Shown: positions 43,117-52,793, counted from the stretch's first letter. The stretch is DNA of 64,000 bases from an uncultured Parafilimonas sp. (GCA_903882935.1 CAIRZB010000001.1:124001-188000); one strand, 5' to 3'. Numbers and translations: made by a program. Notes: generated by a model not told the origin, from the sequence alone.

Positions 43117-43323
43117 AACCTGCTTTTTGCTAAAGATAAGGAGTAAAAATGTGTAACAACCGCGTACAATACTGTAAATTGGTTGGTTTGAGGACAATAA
43201 ATTTAGTTGGCTGCGATAGCGATTGAATGGAGTGGTGTATACCAGTTTTCAAAAATTGTTCATACACATAAATAAAAATAATCAACGCCTTTGTGCTAAT
43301 ATTGTTTTCAATTATTTACGAAG

Positions 43324-44862
43324 ATGAAGCGATTTCTGCCTGCTTTTGCCATTGTTTGCATGTTGGGATTTATTGGCGGCTGCACTTCCGGTGAAAATAC
43401 CCAGGGTGAGCAGGCGGCTAAAAATTATTGCGCCTCTTGCCATATTTTTCCTGCACCATCGCTGCTAGACAAAAACACTTGGGTAAAAAGTATATTACCC
43501 ATCATGGGGCAAAAATTGGGCATACAATATTATAACGGGCAGCCTTACCCCGATTTGCATGTTGTTACCAGCCAAAACAAACAGGTACTGCAAACGGCCG
43601 GCATATCGCTTGAAGACTGGAATAACATTGTAGCCTACTACCGATCAACAGCCCCTGATACCATGCCGTATTTGGGCAGGCCGGCCGTTACGCAGTTTAC
43701 GCAACTTTTTACCGCTAAGCCGGCCATGCTTGAACATGGTTTTCCCTCCACGACTTATGTTAAAATCGACCCCGGTAACAAATGGATATATGCGGCCAGC
43801 GGATATGATTCGTCTATTTCAGTGTACGATGCGTCGCTGAAGAAACTGTCAGAAAAAGATGTGCATGGCGTGGTGGTTGATATGAGTTTTGACAGTGGCT
43901 TGGGCAAGCCTGGGGGTAGGGCGGGTTGTTTTGACAATATTGGCTACATTAACCCCAACGACGGCCGAACGGGAAGTGCCAATAGGTACACCCTTACTGC
44001 CAAGGGCGAATTGTTTGTGGGTGCGCAAATTGCCGGGGCGTTGCCCCGGCCTGTACAATTTACACCTTGCGACCTTGACACCGATGGTAAGACGGATTAC
44101 TTAGTGTGTGGGTTTGGCAATACAACCGGTGAGTTTTATTGGATGAGAAACACAGCGGACGGTAAGTTTGAAAAGAAGTTACTTGACGCTATACCGGGTG
44201 CCATAAAAGCGTATGTAAAAGATTTTAACAACGATGGCCTGCCGGATATTATGGTGTTGTTTGCGCAAGCACAGGAAGGTATTTATATGTTTACTAATAA
44301 AGGCAAGGGTAATTTTGAAAAAAGAGATGTGCTGAGGTTTCCGCCAGTGTATGGGTCGTGCTATTTTGAATTGGATGATTTTAACCACGATGGTTATGAA
44401 GACATACTGTATTGTTGCGGCGACAACGCCGACTACTCTGCCAAAGAGCTTAAGGACTACCATGGTATGTATATTTATTTGAACGATGGGAAATATAATT
44501 TTAAGCAGGCTAGTTTTTTCCCCATGTATGGCTGTTACAAGGCCGTAGCGAGGGATTTTGATAAGGATGGTGACTTGGATATTGCTGTTATTTCCTTTTT
44601 TCCCGACAAACAAAAGCGGCCCCAGGAATCGTTTTTATACCTGGAAAATAAAGGCGGGTTTAATTATACCCCTTTCGCCATACCCCAGTTTGGTGCAGGC
44701 AACTGGCTTACGTTAGATGTTGGCGATGTTGACGGCGACGGTGATGATGATATTGTGATAGGCAACTTGGATATGCCAAAAGTTCGCCAAAGGTCAAGGT
44801 CGCAGCAAACGGGCAAGCCTGCCTTTTTGTTGTTGGAAAACCATACACTGGGGCGGAAATAA
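43324..44862 (+). CDS. Lipoprotein with cytochrome c motif and FG-GAP/VCBS repeats
   Basis: A 512-aa envelope lipoprotein (signal peptide with lipobox LGFIGGC). A single c-type heme site YCASCH lies at about residues 38-43, followed by a small helical cytochrome-like domain up to ~115. The remainder is a beta-propeller of FG-GAP/VCBS repeats containing Ca-binding-like acidic loops such as DLDTDGKTDY, DFNNDGLPDI, DFNHDGYEDI, DFDKDGDLDI and DVDGDGDDDI. The combination suggests an electron-carrying or heme-holding surface protein with a ligand-binding propeller, a type repeated in Bacteroidota and Planctomycetes. No redox partner is adjacent. Confidence 0.85.
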   Translation: MKRFLPAFAIVCMLGFIGGCTSGENTQGEQAAKNYCASCHIFPAPSLLDKNTWVKSILPIMGQKLGIQYYNGQPYPDLHVVTSQNKQVLQTAGISLEDWNNIVAYYRSTAPDTMPYLGRPAVTQFTQLFTAKPAMLEHGFPSTTYVKIDPGNKWIYAASGYDSSISVYDASLKKLSEKDVHGVVVDMSFDSGLGKPGGRAGCFDNIGYINPNDGRTGSANRYTLTAKGELFVGAQIAGALPRPVQFTPCDLDTDGKTDYLVCGFGNTTGEFYWMRNTADGKFEKKLLDAIPGAIKAYVKDFNNDGLPDIMVLFAQAQEGIYMFTNKGKGNFEKRDVLRFPPVYGSCYFELDDFNHDGYEDILYCCGDNADYSAKELKDYHGMYIYLNDGKYNFKQASFFPMYGCYKAVARDFDKDGDLDIAVISFFPDKQKRPQESFLYLENKGGFNYTPFAIPQFGAGNWLTLDVGDVDGDGDDDIVIGNLDMPKVRQRSRSQQTGKPAFLLLENHTLGRK

Positions 44863-45343
44863 TGGATGTTTTTCGGAGTTATTTTTTGGCGCATCGGATG
44901 CGCCATAGGCTTATGGGGTAACAAAACTGTCTCCAATAAACGTATTTTTTCCATATCCTGTACTGGGAGAATTTTTTTTGAGGTTTGCAGCATACCGGTT
45001 ATTTTAAAAAGGGATTAAAATTTTTGATATTTTTTTAGGGAGCGGTAATCCTTTTGTGCTTCGTTAGCGTTTTTTAACTGTTTTAACACCAGATGCATCA
45101 TTTCTTGGCAATCGGGTGTCTAAAAGGGCATAAAAGTTGTTGTTACACTAAAAAAAGCACCAAAATGAAAAAAGCGCAATCATCCAACGGCAATTCTAGG
45201 GTATCGTTTTGTAGGGCAGTTATTCATTTTTTAGTGTATAATCAATTGCCAAAGTCAATGAAATCAATTTTATAGTAAGCATAATAAAAAATCCCGTTTA
45301 AAGTAACTAAACGGGATTTTTTTATGTAGCCAATCGGTACCTG
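44863..45343. other. 481-bp intergenic region
   Basis: Between convergent genes. It contains a small hairpin TGGCGCAT/ATGCGCCA (44887-44905) without a T-run, an AT-rich stretch, a 36-codon open frame from ATG 45165 that I cannot support as a gene, and the terminator at 45288. Nothing else is recognised. Confidence 0.5.
45288..45320. terminator. Bidirectional intrinsic terminator after the RND operon
   Basis: 13-bp stem AAAATCCCGTTTA / TAAACGGGATTTT with a 7-nt loop and T-tracts on both strands. It lies about 24 bp past the stop of the minus-strand RND permease gene. Confidence 0.85.
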
Positions 45344-48300
45344 TTAAACTTGGTGCGGGTTTTCCTCCTCGCTGCTTTCCATCGCGCTCAGCCGCAGTTC
45401 TTCCAATTTTTTCGGGCTGTAAGATATTCTTGTTATCACTACAAACAACACCGGTACTATGAAGATGGCCAATGATGTGGCCGCCAGCATACCGCCCATC
45501 ACCGTCCAACCAATGGTATTACGGGCACTTGCACCCGCACCGGTGGCAAACACCAATGGCAGCACCCCCAAAATAAAGGCAAACGACGTCATGAGTATTG
45601 GCCTCAAACGCAACTTAACCGCTTCTAATGTGGCCGACAAGATGGGAATGCCTCGGTCTACCCGCTCTTTCGCAAATTCCACAATAAGGATGGCGTTTTT
45701 CGCCGATAAGCCAATCAATGTTATCAAGCCTATTTGCGCGTAAATATTGTTAGAAACAGAGGGTACAAAAGTAAGGGTGAGTATGGCCCCGAACATACCT
45801 ACGGGCACAGCAAACAGTACCGAGAATGGTACCGACCAACTCTCATACAAAGCCGCCAGAAACAAGAACACAAACAAAATTGACAGCGAGAAAATATAGG
45901 TACTGCTGGAGCCGGAGTTAATTTCCTGTAGGCTTAAGCCCGAAAACTCGTAGCCGTATCCTTCGGGCAGCACTTTGTCGGCTACCTCGCGCAGTGCCTG
46001 TATGGCCTGCCCGCTGCTGTAGCCGGGTTTGGCACTGCCGTTTATCTCGGCGGTGCGGAAGATGTTGAAATGGGAAATTAATGGCGCGCTTTCAGTAAGC
46101 TTGTAACTGGTAATGGCACTGAGCGGTATCATTTGGCCGCCTGTATTGCGTACATAATAATTGCCCAAGTCTTTAATATCCTGCCGGTAAATAGTATCGG
46201 CCTGCGCCACCACATGAAAGTTACGTCCGTAAATTGTAAAGTCGTTTACATAGCTGCTGCCCAAAAATGTTTGCATGGTGTTGTACACATCGCTGAGTGA
46301 CAGTCCCAGTTTTTTGCATTTATCCCGGTCCACAATAACTTGGTATCCTGGGGTATGTGCCGAAAAGAAAGTGAACGCGCGGCTTATTTCTGGCCGTTTG
46401 TTTACCGCTGCAACAAAAGTATTTACCACCCTTTCAAAGGCTTTTATGTCGTCGTTGGTTTGCTTTTGCTCCAACTCAAAAGTAAAGCCGCCCGTTTGGC
46501 CCAAGCCTGGTATGGCCGGCGGCGGTATTACCACAATATTCGCTTCCTTAATAACACTAAGGCGTTTAACCAGTTCGGCCAATACGCCCTGCATCTGTAA
46601 TTCCTTGCTTTCGCGCTGGTCCCAAGGCTTTAACTGGGTAAACACAGTGCCACTGTTGCTTTTTGTGGCAAACGTAACGGCGTTTAAGCCGCCCAAAGCG
46701 GCAAAATGCCCAACGCCTGGGGTGTTTTTTATAATCTTCATCATCGAGTCCAGCACGGCAATGCTGCGCGTGGTAGATGAAGCCTCTGGTATTTCGTAGG
46801 TAACATATAAGCGCCCCTCATCCTCCGTGGGTATAAAGCCCGTTGGCTTAGCCTTAAACAACAATACCGCCCCCGCTGCTACGCAAATAAGTAGCACTAT
46901 AACATAAGGGGCGCCTTTTATCCACCCCTTTACCCCAAGCGTGTAGTTAATAGCCAGCCGCCTAAAGCCTTCGTTAAATGTATAAAACGCTTTGTTTAAA
47001 CCTTTAGAATCTTTGCCAACAGTGGATGGCTTTAGCAGCATGGTACAAAGAGCCGGTGTTAGAGACAGTGCAACAAATGCAGAGATAATTACTGAAATAG
47101 CGATGGTGATGGCAAACTGTTGGTATAGCCTGCCCACTAAGCCGGGTATAAAACCAACAGGTACAAAAACGGCGGCAAGTATTAGGGCGATGGCCACCAC
47201 AGGGCCTGATATATCTTTCATCGCTTTTGCGGTGGCCTCCTTTGCATTCAGTTTTTCCTCGTCAATGTAATGCTGCACGGCTTCAACCACCACAATGGCA
47301 TCATCCACCACTATACCTATGGCCAGTACAAAACCAAACATGGTTAGGGTGTTAACCGTAAAACCCAAGGGCACAAAAAATATAAAAGTGCCTATTAACG
47401 AAACGGGTATGGCTAACACAGGTATTAAAGTGGCGCGCCAGCTTTGCAGAAAGATGAAGACCACCAAAATTACCAACCCCAGTGCCTCTAAAAGTGTTTT
47501 AACCACCTCGCTGATAGAAACCTCCACTACGGAAACACTTTCAAACGGCACTACGTAATCTACATCTTTGGGAAAATATTTTTTTAATTTGTCCATGGCG
47601 GCATAAATGCCTTTGGCTGTTTGTAAGGAGTTGCTGCCCGGCGCTTGGTACACCAACAAGTACGAGGCGCGTTTACTATCTACAAACGAGTTGCTTGCAT
47701 AGCTGAATTTGCCCAGCGACACCCTGGCTACATCCTTAAGGTACACAATGGACCCCTGCTGGGGGTTTGAGCGTACGATGATGCTGTCAAATTGGTTGGG
47801 TTTGCTTAACCTGCTGTTGGTGGTTACGGTGTACTCAAACGCCGTGGATGTTGGCTGCGGCGGTGCGCCTACCGAGCCTGCTGCAACTTGCAGGTTTTGT
47901 TCCTGCAACGCAAGGGTAACATCGCTGGCAGTAAGGCCCAGCTGGGCCAGCCTGTCAGGCTGCAACCAAACACGCATGCTAAAATCATCTGCACGCGTAA
48001 ACACGTCGCCCACGCCGGGTACGCGCAATAGCGCATCACGCACGTAGATATTGGTATAGTTATCTAAAAATGGAACACTGTGGGTGCCGTTGGGCGCATA
48101 AATGGCCACCAGCATTAATATGCTGGGGTTGCGCTTGCGGGTGGTAATGCCTATGCGTTTTACCACATCTGGCAGGGCAGGGGTGGCTATGCTAACCCTG
48201 TTTTGGATATCGAGGGTGGCTACGTCAACATTGGTGCCCACGTTTAGGGTAACTGTTATGGAGCTTTGGCCGTTGCTGGTACTGTTGCCCTGCATATATG

Positions 48301-48529
48301 CCATACCCGGTGTGCCATTTATTTGTGTTTCAATGGGCGTGGTAACCGTTTGCTCAACGGTTTCTGCGTCAGCACCCGTAAACTGCGTGGTTACGTTTAC
48401 CGTGGGCGGGGTGATTTCTGGGTATTGGCTTATGGGCATGTTAAGCACCGCCAGCAACCCCACCAGCAGTATTACGATGGATATTACTATCGCGGTTACT
48501 GGGCGTCGTATAAAAGTATCTGCTATCAT
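45344..48529 (-). CDS. RND efflux transporter, inner-membrane permease (HAE1 family)
   Basis: A 1061-aa proton-driven multidrug efflux pump subunit of the AcrB/MexB type. The N-terminus MIADTFIRRPVTAIVISIVI is characteristic. The proton-relay Asp pair is in AIGIVVDDAIVVVEAV of TM4; large periplasmic porter/docking loops follow both TM1 and TM7, and the C-terminal half repeats the fold (LIGLSAKNAILIVEFAKE). It forms trimers and joins the adaptor and TolC-like channel encoded immediately upstream, to expel hydrophobic drugs, bile-salt-like detergents or metabolites. It is the last gene of the operon, followed by a strong terminator. A short-word repeat occupies the 135-bp gap to the adaptor gene. 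Confidence 0.96.
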   Translation of the reverse strand: MIADTFIRRPVTAIVISIVILLVGLLAVLNMPISQYPEITPPTVNVTTQFTGADAETVEQTVTTPIETQINGTPGMAYMQGNSTSNGQSSITVTLNVGTNVDVATLDIQNRVSIATPALPDVVKRIGITTRKRNPSILMLVAIYAPNGTHSVPFLDNYTNIYVRDALLRVPGVGDVFTRADDFSMRVWLQPDRLAQLGLTASDVTLALQEQNLQVAAGSVGAPPQPTSTAFEYTVTTNSRLSKPNQFDSIIVRSNPQQGSIVYLKDVARVSLGKFSYASNSFVDSKRASYLLVYQAPGSNSLQTAKGIYAAMDKLKKYFPKDVDYVVPFESVSVVEVSISEVVKTLLEALGLVILVVFIFLQSWRATLIPVLAIPVSLIGTFIFFVPLGFTVNTLTMFGFVLAIGIVVDDAIVVVEAVQHYIDEEKLNAKEATAKAMKDISGPVVAIALILAAVFVPVGFIPGLVGRLYQQFAITIAISVIISAFVALSLTPALCTMLLKPSTVGKDSKGLNKAFYTFNEGFRRLAINYTLGVKGWIKGAPYVIVLLICVAAGAVLLFKAKPTGFIPTEDEGRLYVTYEIPEASSTTRSIAVLDSMMKIIKNTPGVGHFAALGGLNAVTFATKSNSGTVFTQLKPWDQRESKELQMQGVLAELVKRLSVIKEANIVVIPPPAIPGLGQTGGFTFELEQKQTNDDIKAFERVVNTFVAAVNKRPEISRAFTFFSAHTPGYQVIVDRDKCKKLGLSLSDVYNTMQTFLGSSYVNDFTIYGRNFHVVAQADTIYRQDIKDLGNYYVRNTGGQMIPLSAITSYKLTESAPLISHFNIFRTAEINGSAKPGYSSGQAIQALREVADKVLPEGYGYEFSGLSLQEINSGSSSTYIFSLSILFVFLFLAALYESWSVPFSVLFAVPVGMFGAILTLTFVPSVSNNIYAQIGLITLIGLSAKNAILIVEFAKERVDRGIPILSATLEAVKLRLRPILMTSFAFILGVLPLVFATGAGASARNTIGWTVMGGMLAATSLAIFIVPVLFVVITRISYSPKKLEELRLSAMESSEEENPHQV

Positions 48530-48538
48530 ATAGTAAAA

Positions 48539-48673
48539 GTCATTAGGTCATTGGTCAATTAGTGATTGCATGAGTGGTCGATAAGTCATTGGGTCATCAA
48601 GTCAATAGTCAATCGGCAAGTGGTAATTGCCGCAATTTTTTATGAATGACTTATTTACCATTGACTAATGACC
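48539..48673. repeat. GGTCATTAGTCAAT-type word repeat with inverted copy inside the RND operon
   Basis: Words GTCATTAGGTCATTGGTCAAT (48539-48559, 21 nt in all), AAGTCATTGGGTCATC and AAGTCAATAGTCAATC are followed by inverted versions (AATGACTTATTT, CCATTGACTAATGACC). The inverted copy reaches into the adaptor gene, so its last codons GGT CAT TAG are repeat sequence. It lies between adaptor and permease genes of one operon. Confidence 0.7.
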
Positions 48674-49783
48674 GTTTGTTGGTGCTATTAGTATTAATGA
48701 ACTGTCTCTTAATTTTTGGATACCGTCGGTAACGATTGTTTCGCCTTCGCTAAGCCCGTTTAAAACCACTACCTTGTCGCTAATACGCTGCCCAAGCGTT
48801 ATTTTACGTTGGGTTACTTTATTACCGGGTATGGTTACATACACTACGTATTCACCCATTTGCTCAGTAACAGCTTTATTAGGCACCATTACCACCGGTG
48901 CGGGGGTACTGTTTTTTATTTTAATGTTCGCCGTTATGCCAGCCCTTAAAAGGTTTTGCGGGTTTCTGAATGTGAGTCTTGTTTTTATGGTGCCGGTTGT
49001 GGGGTCGGCCGCCCGGTCGATAAACAAAATATGGCCTGGTACAGGGTATAAGCTTCCATCTGCCAATATCAGGCTGAAAACCGAGTCTTTTTCGTCATTG
49101 CCTTTTTGCAGTAGTTGGGTAAATCGGGGTATTTGTTTTTGGTCAATCGCCAGATCAACAGCCATGGGGTCGTCCTGTGACACCGAGTTTAGCACAATTG
49201 CACCTGCCGAAACGGCTGTGCCTACCTTAACTTGCGAAATGCCGATGGTGCCGTCAAAAGGTGCATATATGGTTGCGTATTTAAGGCCGGTTTGTACGCT
49301 GGTTACGTTGGCTTCTGCTGCTTGCACTTGTTTTTTTGCCGATTCAAAGGCCGCATCGGCATAGTCAACCTGCTGTTTGGCAATGGCATCCTGCTTGTCT
49401 AAAAAATGGTAGCGTTCTGCGTCTTTTTGGGCTTTTTGCAGATTGGTTTTCTGCACGTCTACATTGGCCAACGCCTGCCGGTAATTGGCCTCGTATTGCT
49501 GCTGGTCAATGGTGTATAGTTTTTGGCCTTTCTGCACATGGTCGCCGTCTTTAAAAAATAGGCCGGTTATGTAGCCTGAAACCTGTGGGCGTAGGTCTAC
49601 CTGGTTTAGCGGAACAAGGGTGGCTGGGTATTGGTCGTAATACACTGCGCCGCTTTTGCCAACGGTGGCAACATTAACCTGCACGGGCGGCGGCGGGGCT
49701 GGGGGTAGTTGTTTTTGGCCGCAGGCGGCTGCCAACAATAACATTGCAATGCTAACGCCAAATCTATTAACTGTGGTACCCAT
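48665..49783 (-). CDS. RND efflux periplasmic adaptor (membrane fusion protein)
   Basis: A 372-aa MFP/HlyD-like adaptor, probably a lipoprotein (signal with lipobox LLLAAAC). In order: a barrel-sandwich/lipoyl half (VDLRPQVSGYITGLFFKDGD), an alpha-helical hairpin with coiled-coil character (~95-160), the second lipoyl half (IYAPFDGTIGISQVKVG), a beta-barrel and a membrane-proximal domain. It bridges the RND permease and the TolC-type channel. ATG 49783 gives the signal sequence; the frame opens 19 residues earlier. It lies 22 bp downstream of the TolC-like gene and 135 bp upstream of the permease gene. The final codons lie in a repeat word. Confidence 0.94.
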   Translation of the reverse strand: MGTTVNRFGVSIAMLLLAAACGQKQLPPAPPPPVQVNVATVGKSGAVYYDQYPATLVPLNQVDLRPQVSGYITGLFFKDGDHVQKGQKLYTIDQQQYEANYRQALANVDVQKTNLQKAQKDAERYHFLDKQDAIAKQQVDYADAAFESAKKQVQAAEANVTSVQTGLKYATIYAPFDGTIGISQVKVGTAVSAGAIVLNSVSQDDPMAVDLAIDQKQIPRFTQLLQKGNDEKDSVFSLILADGSLYPVPGHILFIDRAADPTTGTIKTRLTFRNPQNLLRAGITANIKIKNSTPAPVVMVPNKAVTEQMGEYVVYVTIPGNKVTQRKITLGQRISDKVVVLNGLSEGETIVTDGIQKLRDSSLILIAPTNGH

Positions 49784-49805
49784 ATTATAATGATGTTTAA
49801 ATAGT

Positions 49806-51128
49806 TTAATACTCAACGATGCCCAATGCTTTTTGCACATTTATTTTACTGGCCAAAACCTGGTAAAGCGCGTTGGTATATCCAATTTCTGCGTTGCGCA
49901 AAGCCTCTTCCGCAGTTATTACGTCCAAGTATGTTTTTACACCTGCTTTATATTGCAGTTCAAGGGTGTTATACACCTCGTTGGCCAGCTGCAGGTTTTC
50001 GTTTAATATACCGTAGTTGTATAGGTTGCTTTTGTATGCGGCCAGTGCCTGCTGGTATTGGTTGTTAATAGTATCTTTATAGCCCCCTAAGTTATACTCA
50101 TACCGTTGTACCTGCAATTCTGCCCCTTTTATATTTTCAACTCTTTTAAAACCTTGGAAGATGGGTAAGCTAAGCTGCAAGCCCGCATACGAGGTGGGGT
50201 AATTTTGGTTGTACAGTTTTGAAAGGCCACTGTTGAAATAATTAAAGTTGTAGGCACCAAATGCAGATATAGTGGGAAAATAGGCCAGCTTATTGTAGCG
50301 TACATTTTGCAGCAGCAGCTTTTTTTGGGTTTGCATAAGGCGGTATTCAACACGGTTATCGTAGTTAACCTGCTGTGCAGTGTCAATATACAGCTCTTTT
50401 TGGAGTTGGGTGGAATCGAATTGTAATTGCAGCAAGGCACTGTTTGGGTAGCCCATGGCCAGTTTTAGGGAAGATAATTTTGCTTTTAAAGAGTCCTGCT
50501 GGCCATTTTTTTGGGCCGCGGCGTTGTTGAGGCTTATGGTGGCCCTTTTGTAATCAATCTTGTCCACCACACCGGCTTGGTATTGCGCATAAGCATCCTT
50601 AAGGCTGCGTTGCAGGCGCTTTATGTCCTCCTCAGTCAAGGTAATTTGCTTTTCGGTTAGCAGTACTGCATAAAATGCCTGTGTTACTGATACCGTAATG
50701 GCAATTTTGTCTGCCTCGGTTAATTGCTTGGCTTGGGTCCGCACGTCTTGCGCAGTATGGCTTGCCAGCAACACATCTCTGTTAAAAATATTTTGTGTGG
50801 CTTGTATGCCTGCGGTTGATGTGTTGTAGCTGCCGGTATGCACCACCGAGCCGGCAAAATTTGCCGATGGTAATTGAAAATTGTTTTGCAGGTTGTAGGC
50901 AAGGGTAACCTGCGGGTACCAATCGGCCAGTTTGCTTTTTATGGTTGATTCAACTATTTTTTGGTCAACTAAAGACTGCTGCACCAATGGCTGGTGTGCT
51001 ATAGCGTATTGGATGCATTGTTTTAAAGATACGCTGTTTGCGAGCGAATCGCGTGGGCTTTGGGCCTCTGCCAAGTGAGTTAAAATAAGCAAGCTGATAA
51101 AGCCAATGCAACTGGAAATCTCTTTCAT
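49806..51128 (-). CDS. TolC-family outer-membrane efflux protein
   Basis: A 440-aa outer-membrane factor with signal peptide ending at LAEAQ. Two repeats of the OEP fold are visible as long amphipathic helices with heptad-like Gln/Leu/Ala patterns (e.g. ITEAEEALRNAEIGYTNAL near the C-terminus) alternating with short beta segments (ITVSVTQAFYAVLL, ISAFGAYNFNYF). It forms the trimeric exit duct for the RND pump encoded downstream. It is the first gene of the operon; the promoter should lie in the 269-bp AT-rich gap shared with the divergent DUF5684 gene. No local TetR or MarR regulator is present, so control must be global or encoded elsewhere. Confidence 0.94.
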   Translation of the reverse strand: MKEISSCIGFISLLILTHLAEAQSPRDSLANSVSLKQCIQYAIAHQPLVQQSLVDQKIVESTIKSKLADWYPQVTLAYNLQNNFQLPSANFAGSVVHTGSYNTSTAGIQATQNIFNRDVLLASHTAQDVRTQAKQLTEADKIAITVSVTQAFYAVLLTEKQITLTEEDIKRLQRSLKDAYAQYQAGVVDKIDYKRATISLNNAAAQKNGQQDSLKAKLSSLKLAMGYPNSALLQLQFDSTQLQKELYIDTAQQVNYDNRVEYRLMQTQKKLLLQNVRYNKLAYFPTISAFGAYNFNYFNSGLSKLYNQNYPTSYAGLQLSLPIFQGFKRVENIKGAELQVQRYEYNLGGYKDTINNQYQQALAAYKSNLYNYGILNENLQLANEVYNTLELQYKAGVKTYLDVITAEEALRNAEIGYTNALYQVLASKINVQKALGIVEY

Positions 51129-51397
51129 ATAAACGTAATGAGGCCGTTATAAAATTATACTACCAATTAGGTTTTGCTATGAAGGGGTATTGAAAGCAGG
51201 CAATATAAAAATTGGTAGCGGCATTGCCAACACGAGTACAAATATAGCGGACTATCCATAGAAATCAAACGGTTGTTTAGTTTTTTTGGGAGGCTTTATA
51301 TTTTAGTATTTATATGTAAGCCAAATATTTTTTTTAAAATATGTTAAAAAATTAAAAAAATATTTATATTGTAGCCTAATCAAAAACCTTAAAAACT

Positions 51398-51799
51398 ATG
51401 GGTATCTTATTTATCCTCCCCCTAGCGATTGTTGTTTTTTACATTGCCGCAGGTTGGAAAATTTATCAAAAAGCCGGCCAGCCTGGCTGGGCCAGCATTA
51501 TTCCTATTTACGGGGCCTACATTTTGCTTAAAATCGTTGGTAAGCCGGGTTGGTGGCTGTTACTTTATTTCATTCCGTTAGTTAACATCGTCTATTTTGT
51601 TTGGACATATAACATGCTGTCCAAAAGTTTTGGCAAAGATGAAGGTTTTACAGTGGGGCTGCTATTGCTGGGCTTCGTTTTTTGGCCCATACTAGGGTTT
51701 GGCAGTGCTAAATACTTAGGGCCTTATGGTGATCCTGTTGCGTTTAATGCTATGCGGGAAGAATCTACATTTGATTTTGAAAAGGGTGTAAATGGTTAA
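51398..51799 (+). CDS. DUF5684 small membrane protein
   Basis: A 133-aa integral membrane protein with three to four hydrophobic segments (LFILPLAIVVFYIAAGW, WWLLLYFIPLVNIVYFVW, GLLLLGFVFWPILGFG). The pattern KAGQPGWASIIPIYGAYIL then KIVGKPGWWLLLYFIP is the signature I associate with DUF5684 proteins, which in some relatives are fused to or placed near signal peptidase I. The C-terminal tail is polar and soluble (YGDPVAFNAMREESTFDF). Function unknown. It is divergent from the RND operon and ends in a strong terminator. Confidence 0.82.
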   Translation: MGILFILPLAIVVFYIAAGWKIYQKAGQPGWASIIPIYGAYILLKIVGKPGWWLLLYFIPLVNIVYFVWTYNMLSKSFGKDEGFTVGLLLLGFVFWPILGFGSAKYLGPYGDPVAFNAMREESTFDFEKGVNG

Positions 51800-51812
51800 T
51801 CATTTTTAGTTT

Positions 51813-51848
51813 AAAAATACCCGCAAAATTAGTTTTTGCGGGTATTTT
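51813..51848 (+). terminator. Intrinsic terminator after DUF5684 gene
   Basis: Long stem AAAAATACCCGCAAAA pairing with TTTTGCGGGTATTTTT around a 5-nt loop, with its own T-tract. It starts 13 bp past the stop. Confidence 0.88.
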
Positions 51849-51905
51849 TTATTTGTTAGCTTGCCATTTTTGGAAGGATTTTTGATATCAAAAGAAATTA
51901 TTAGC

Positions 51906-52793
51906 ATGAAAAAGTTACTTGCCATTATTTTTTTGCTTCAGTTTATAGCATACCTGTCCATCGGCCAAGACCTAACAGCCATACGAAAGGATTTAGAACA
52001 ACGCATGGCCGGTAAAAAAGGTGTACCCTATGGCAACAATGCCGCAGCTGGCAAATATTACAACATCCGGGGCTTTAAAATGTACTTCGAAGTGTACGGC
52101 AGTGGCAAGCCATTGTTAATTATACATGGCAATGGGGGTTCCATCAACAATTTTGTGTACCAAATACCTTATTTCGCCCAAAAATATAAAGTGATCATTG
52201 CCGACAGCCGCTCCCAGGGAAAATCGATTGACAATGGTGATTCGCTATCGTATGAAATGATGGCAGATGATTATGCTGCTCTGCTGGATGCCATGAAAAT
52301 TGATTCTGCAAATGTTATCGGGTGGAGCGATGGCGGCATAAATGCGCTATTACTAGCCTTACGCCACCCTGAAAAAGTGGGCAAAATGGCCATAACCGGT
52401 GCAAATTTGCGGCCCGACACCAGTGCTGTGTACCAAGAGGTATGGGATATGGTTACGCCCGAATATAACGGTCTTAAGCAAAAGCCTAACTTAACCGTAA
52501 AGGAAAAAGCCGCCTTCAAGTTGCTTCGTTTATTGTGCGACCAGCCACATATTCCTGCGCAGGCATTACAAGCTATAAAAGTGCCTGCTCTGGTAATGGG
52601 CGGTGACCATGACGTGATAAAAATTGAACATACCGTCGAAATATTCCACAGCATACCCAATGCTTATTTATACATCTTCCCTAATTCCGGGCATAGCACG
52701 CCTTTGGTGTACGCAGATGAGTTTAATAAGAAGGTAGGCAACTTTTTTGCAACACCCTATAGGGTTGTTAAGGGCGAGGCTCGGTTTTTTTAA
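51906..52793 (+). CDS. Exported alpha/beta hydrolase
   Basis: A 295-aa alpha/beta-hydrolase with signal peptide (MKKLLAIIFLLQFIAYLSIG). The oxyanion region is LLIIHGNGGSINNF; the nucleophile elbow is IGWSDGGINA with the Ser; the catalytic Asp is likely in VMGGDHDVIKIEH and the His in PNSGHSTPLV. The triad is therefore complete. It resembles exported carboxylesterases or haloalkane-dehalogenase-like hydrolases of Bacteroidota; the substrate is unknown. ATG 51906 is supported by the signal peptide; the upstream 15 in-frame residues are not. It follows the terminator of the DUF5684 gene, so it is expressed on its own. Confidence 0.88.
   Translation: MKKLLAIIFLLQFIAYLSIGQDLTAIRKDLEQRMAGKKGVPYGNNAAAGKYYNIRGFKMYFEVYGSGKPLLIIHGNGGSINNFVYQIPYFAQKYKVIIADSRSQGKSIDNGDSLSYEMMADDYAALLDAMKIDSANVIGWSDGGINALLLALRHPEKVGKMAITGANLRPDTSAVYQEVWDMVTPEYNGLKQKPNLTVKEKAAFKLLRLLCDQPHIPAQALQAIKVPALVMGGDHDVIKIEHTVEIFHSIPNAYLYIFPNSGHSTPLVYADEFNKKVGNFFATPYRVVKGEARFF

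Noticed and set aside
44887..44905. Hairpin TGGCGCAT/ATGCGCCA as terminator of the VCBS gene
   Set aside because: No T-run follows on either strand and the loop is only 3 nt; left as an unexplained small palindrome.
45165..45275. Possible 36-aa ORF (MKKAQSSNGNSRVSF...) upstream of the RND terminator
   Set aside because: No ribosome-binding site, no recognisable family, and similar short frames occur by chance in this AT-rich gap.
47709..48047. Long open frames antisense to the RND permease and other genes (e.g. 5485-6048, 49336-49554)
   Set aside because: They mirror the codon bias of the strongly supported sense genes and show no family motifs or start signals.
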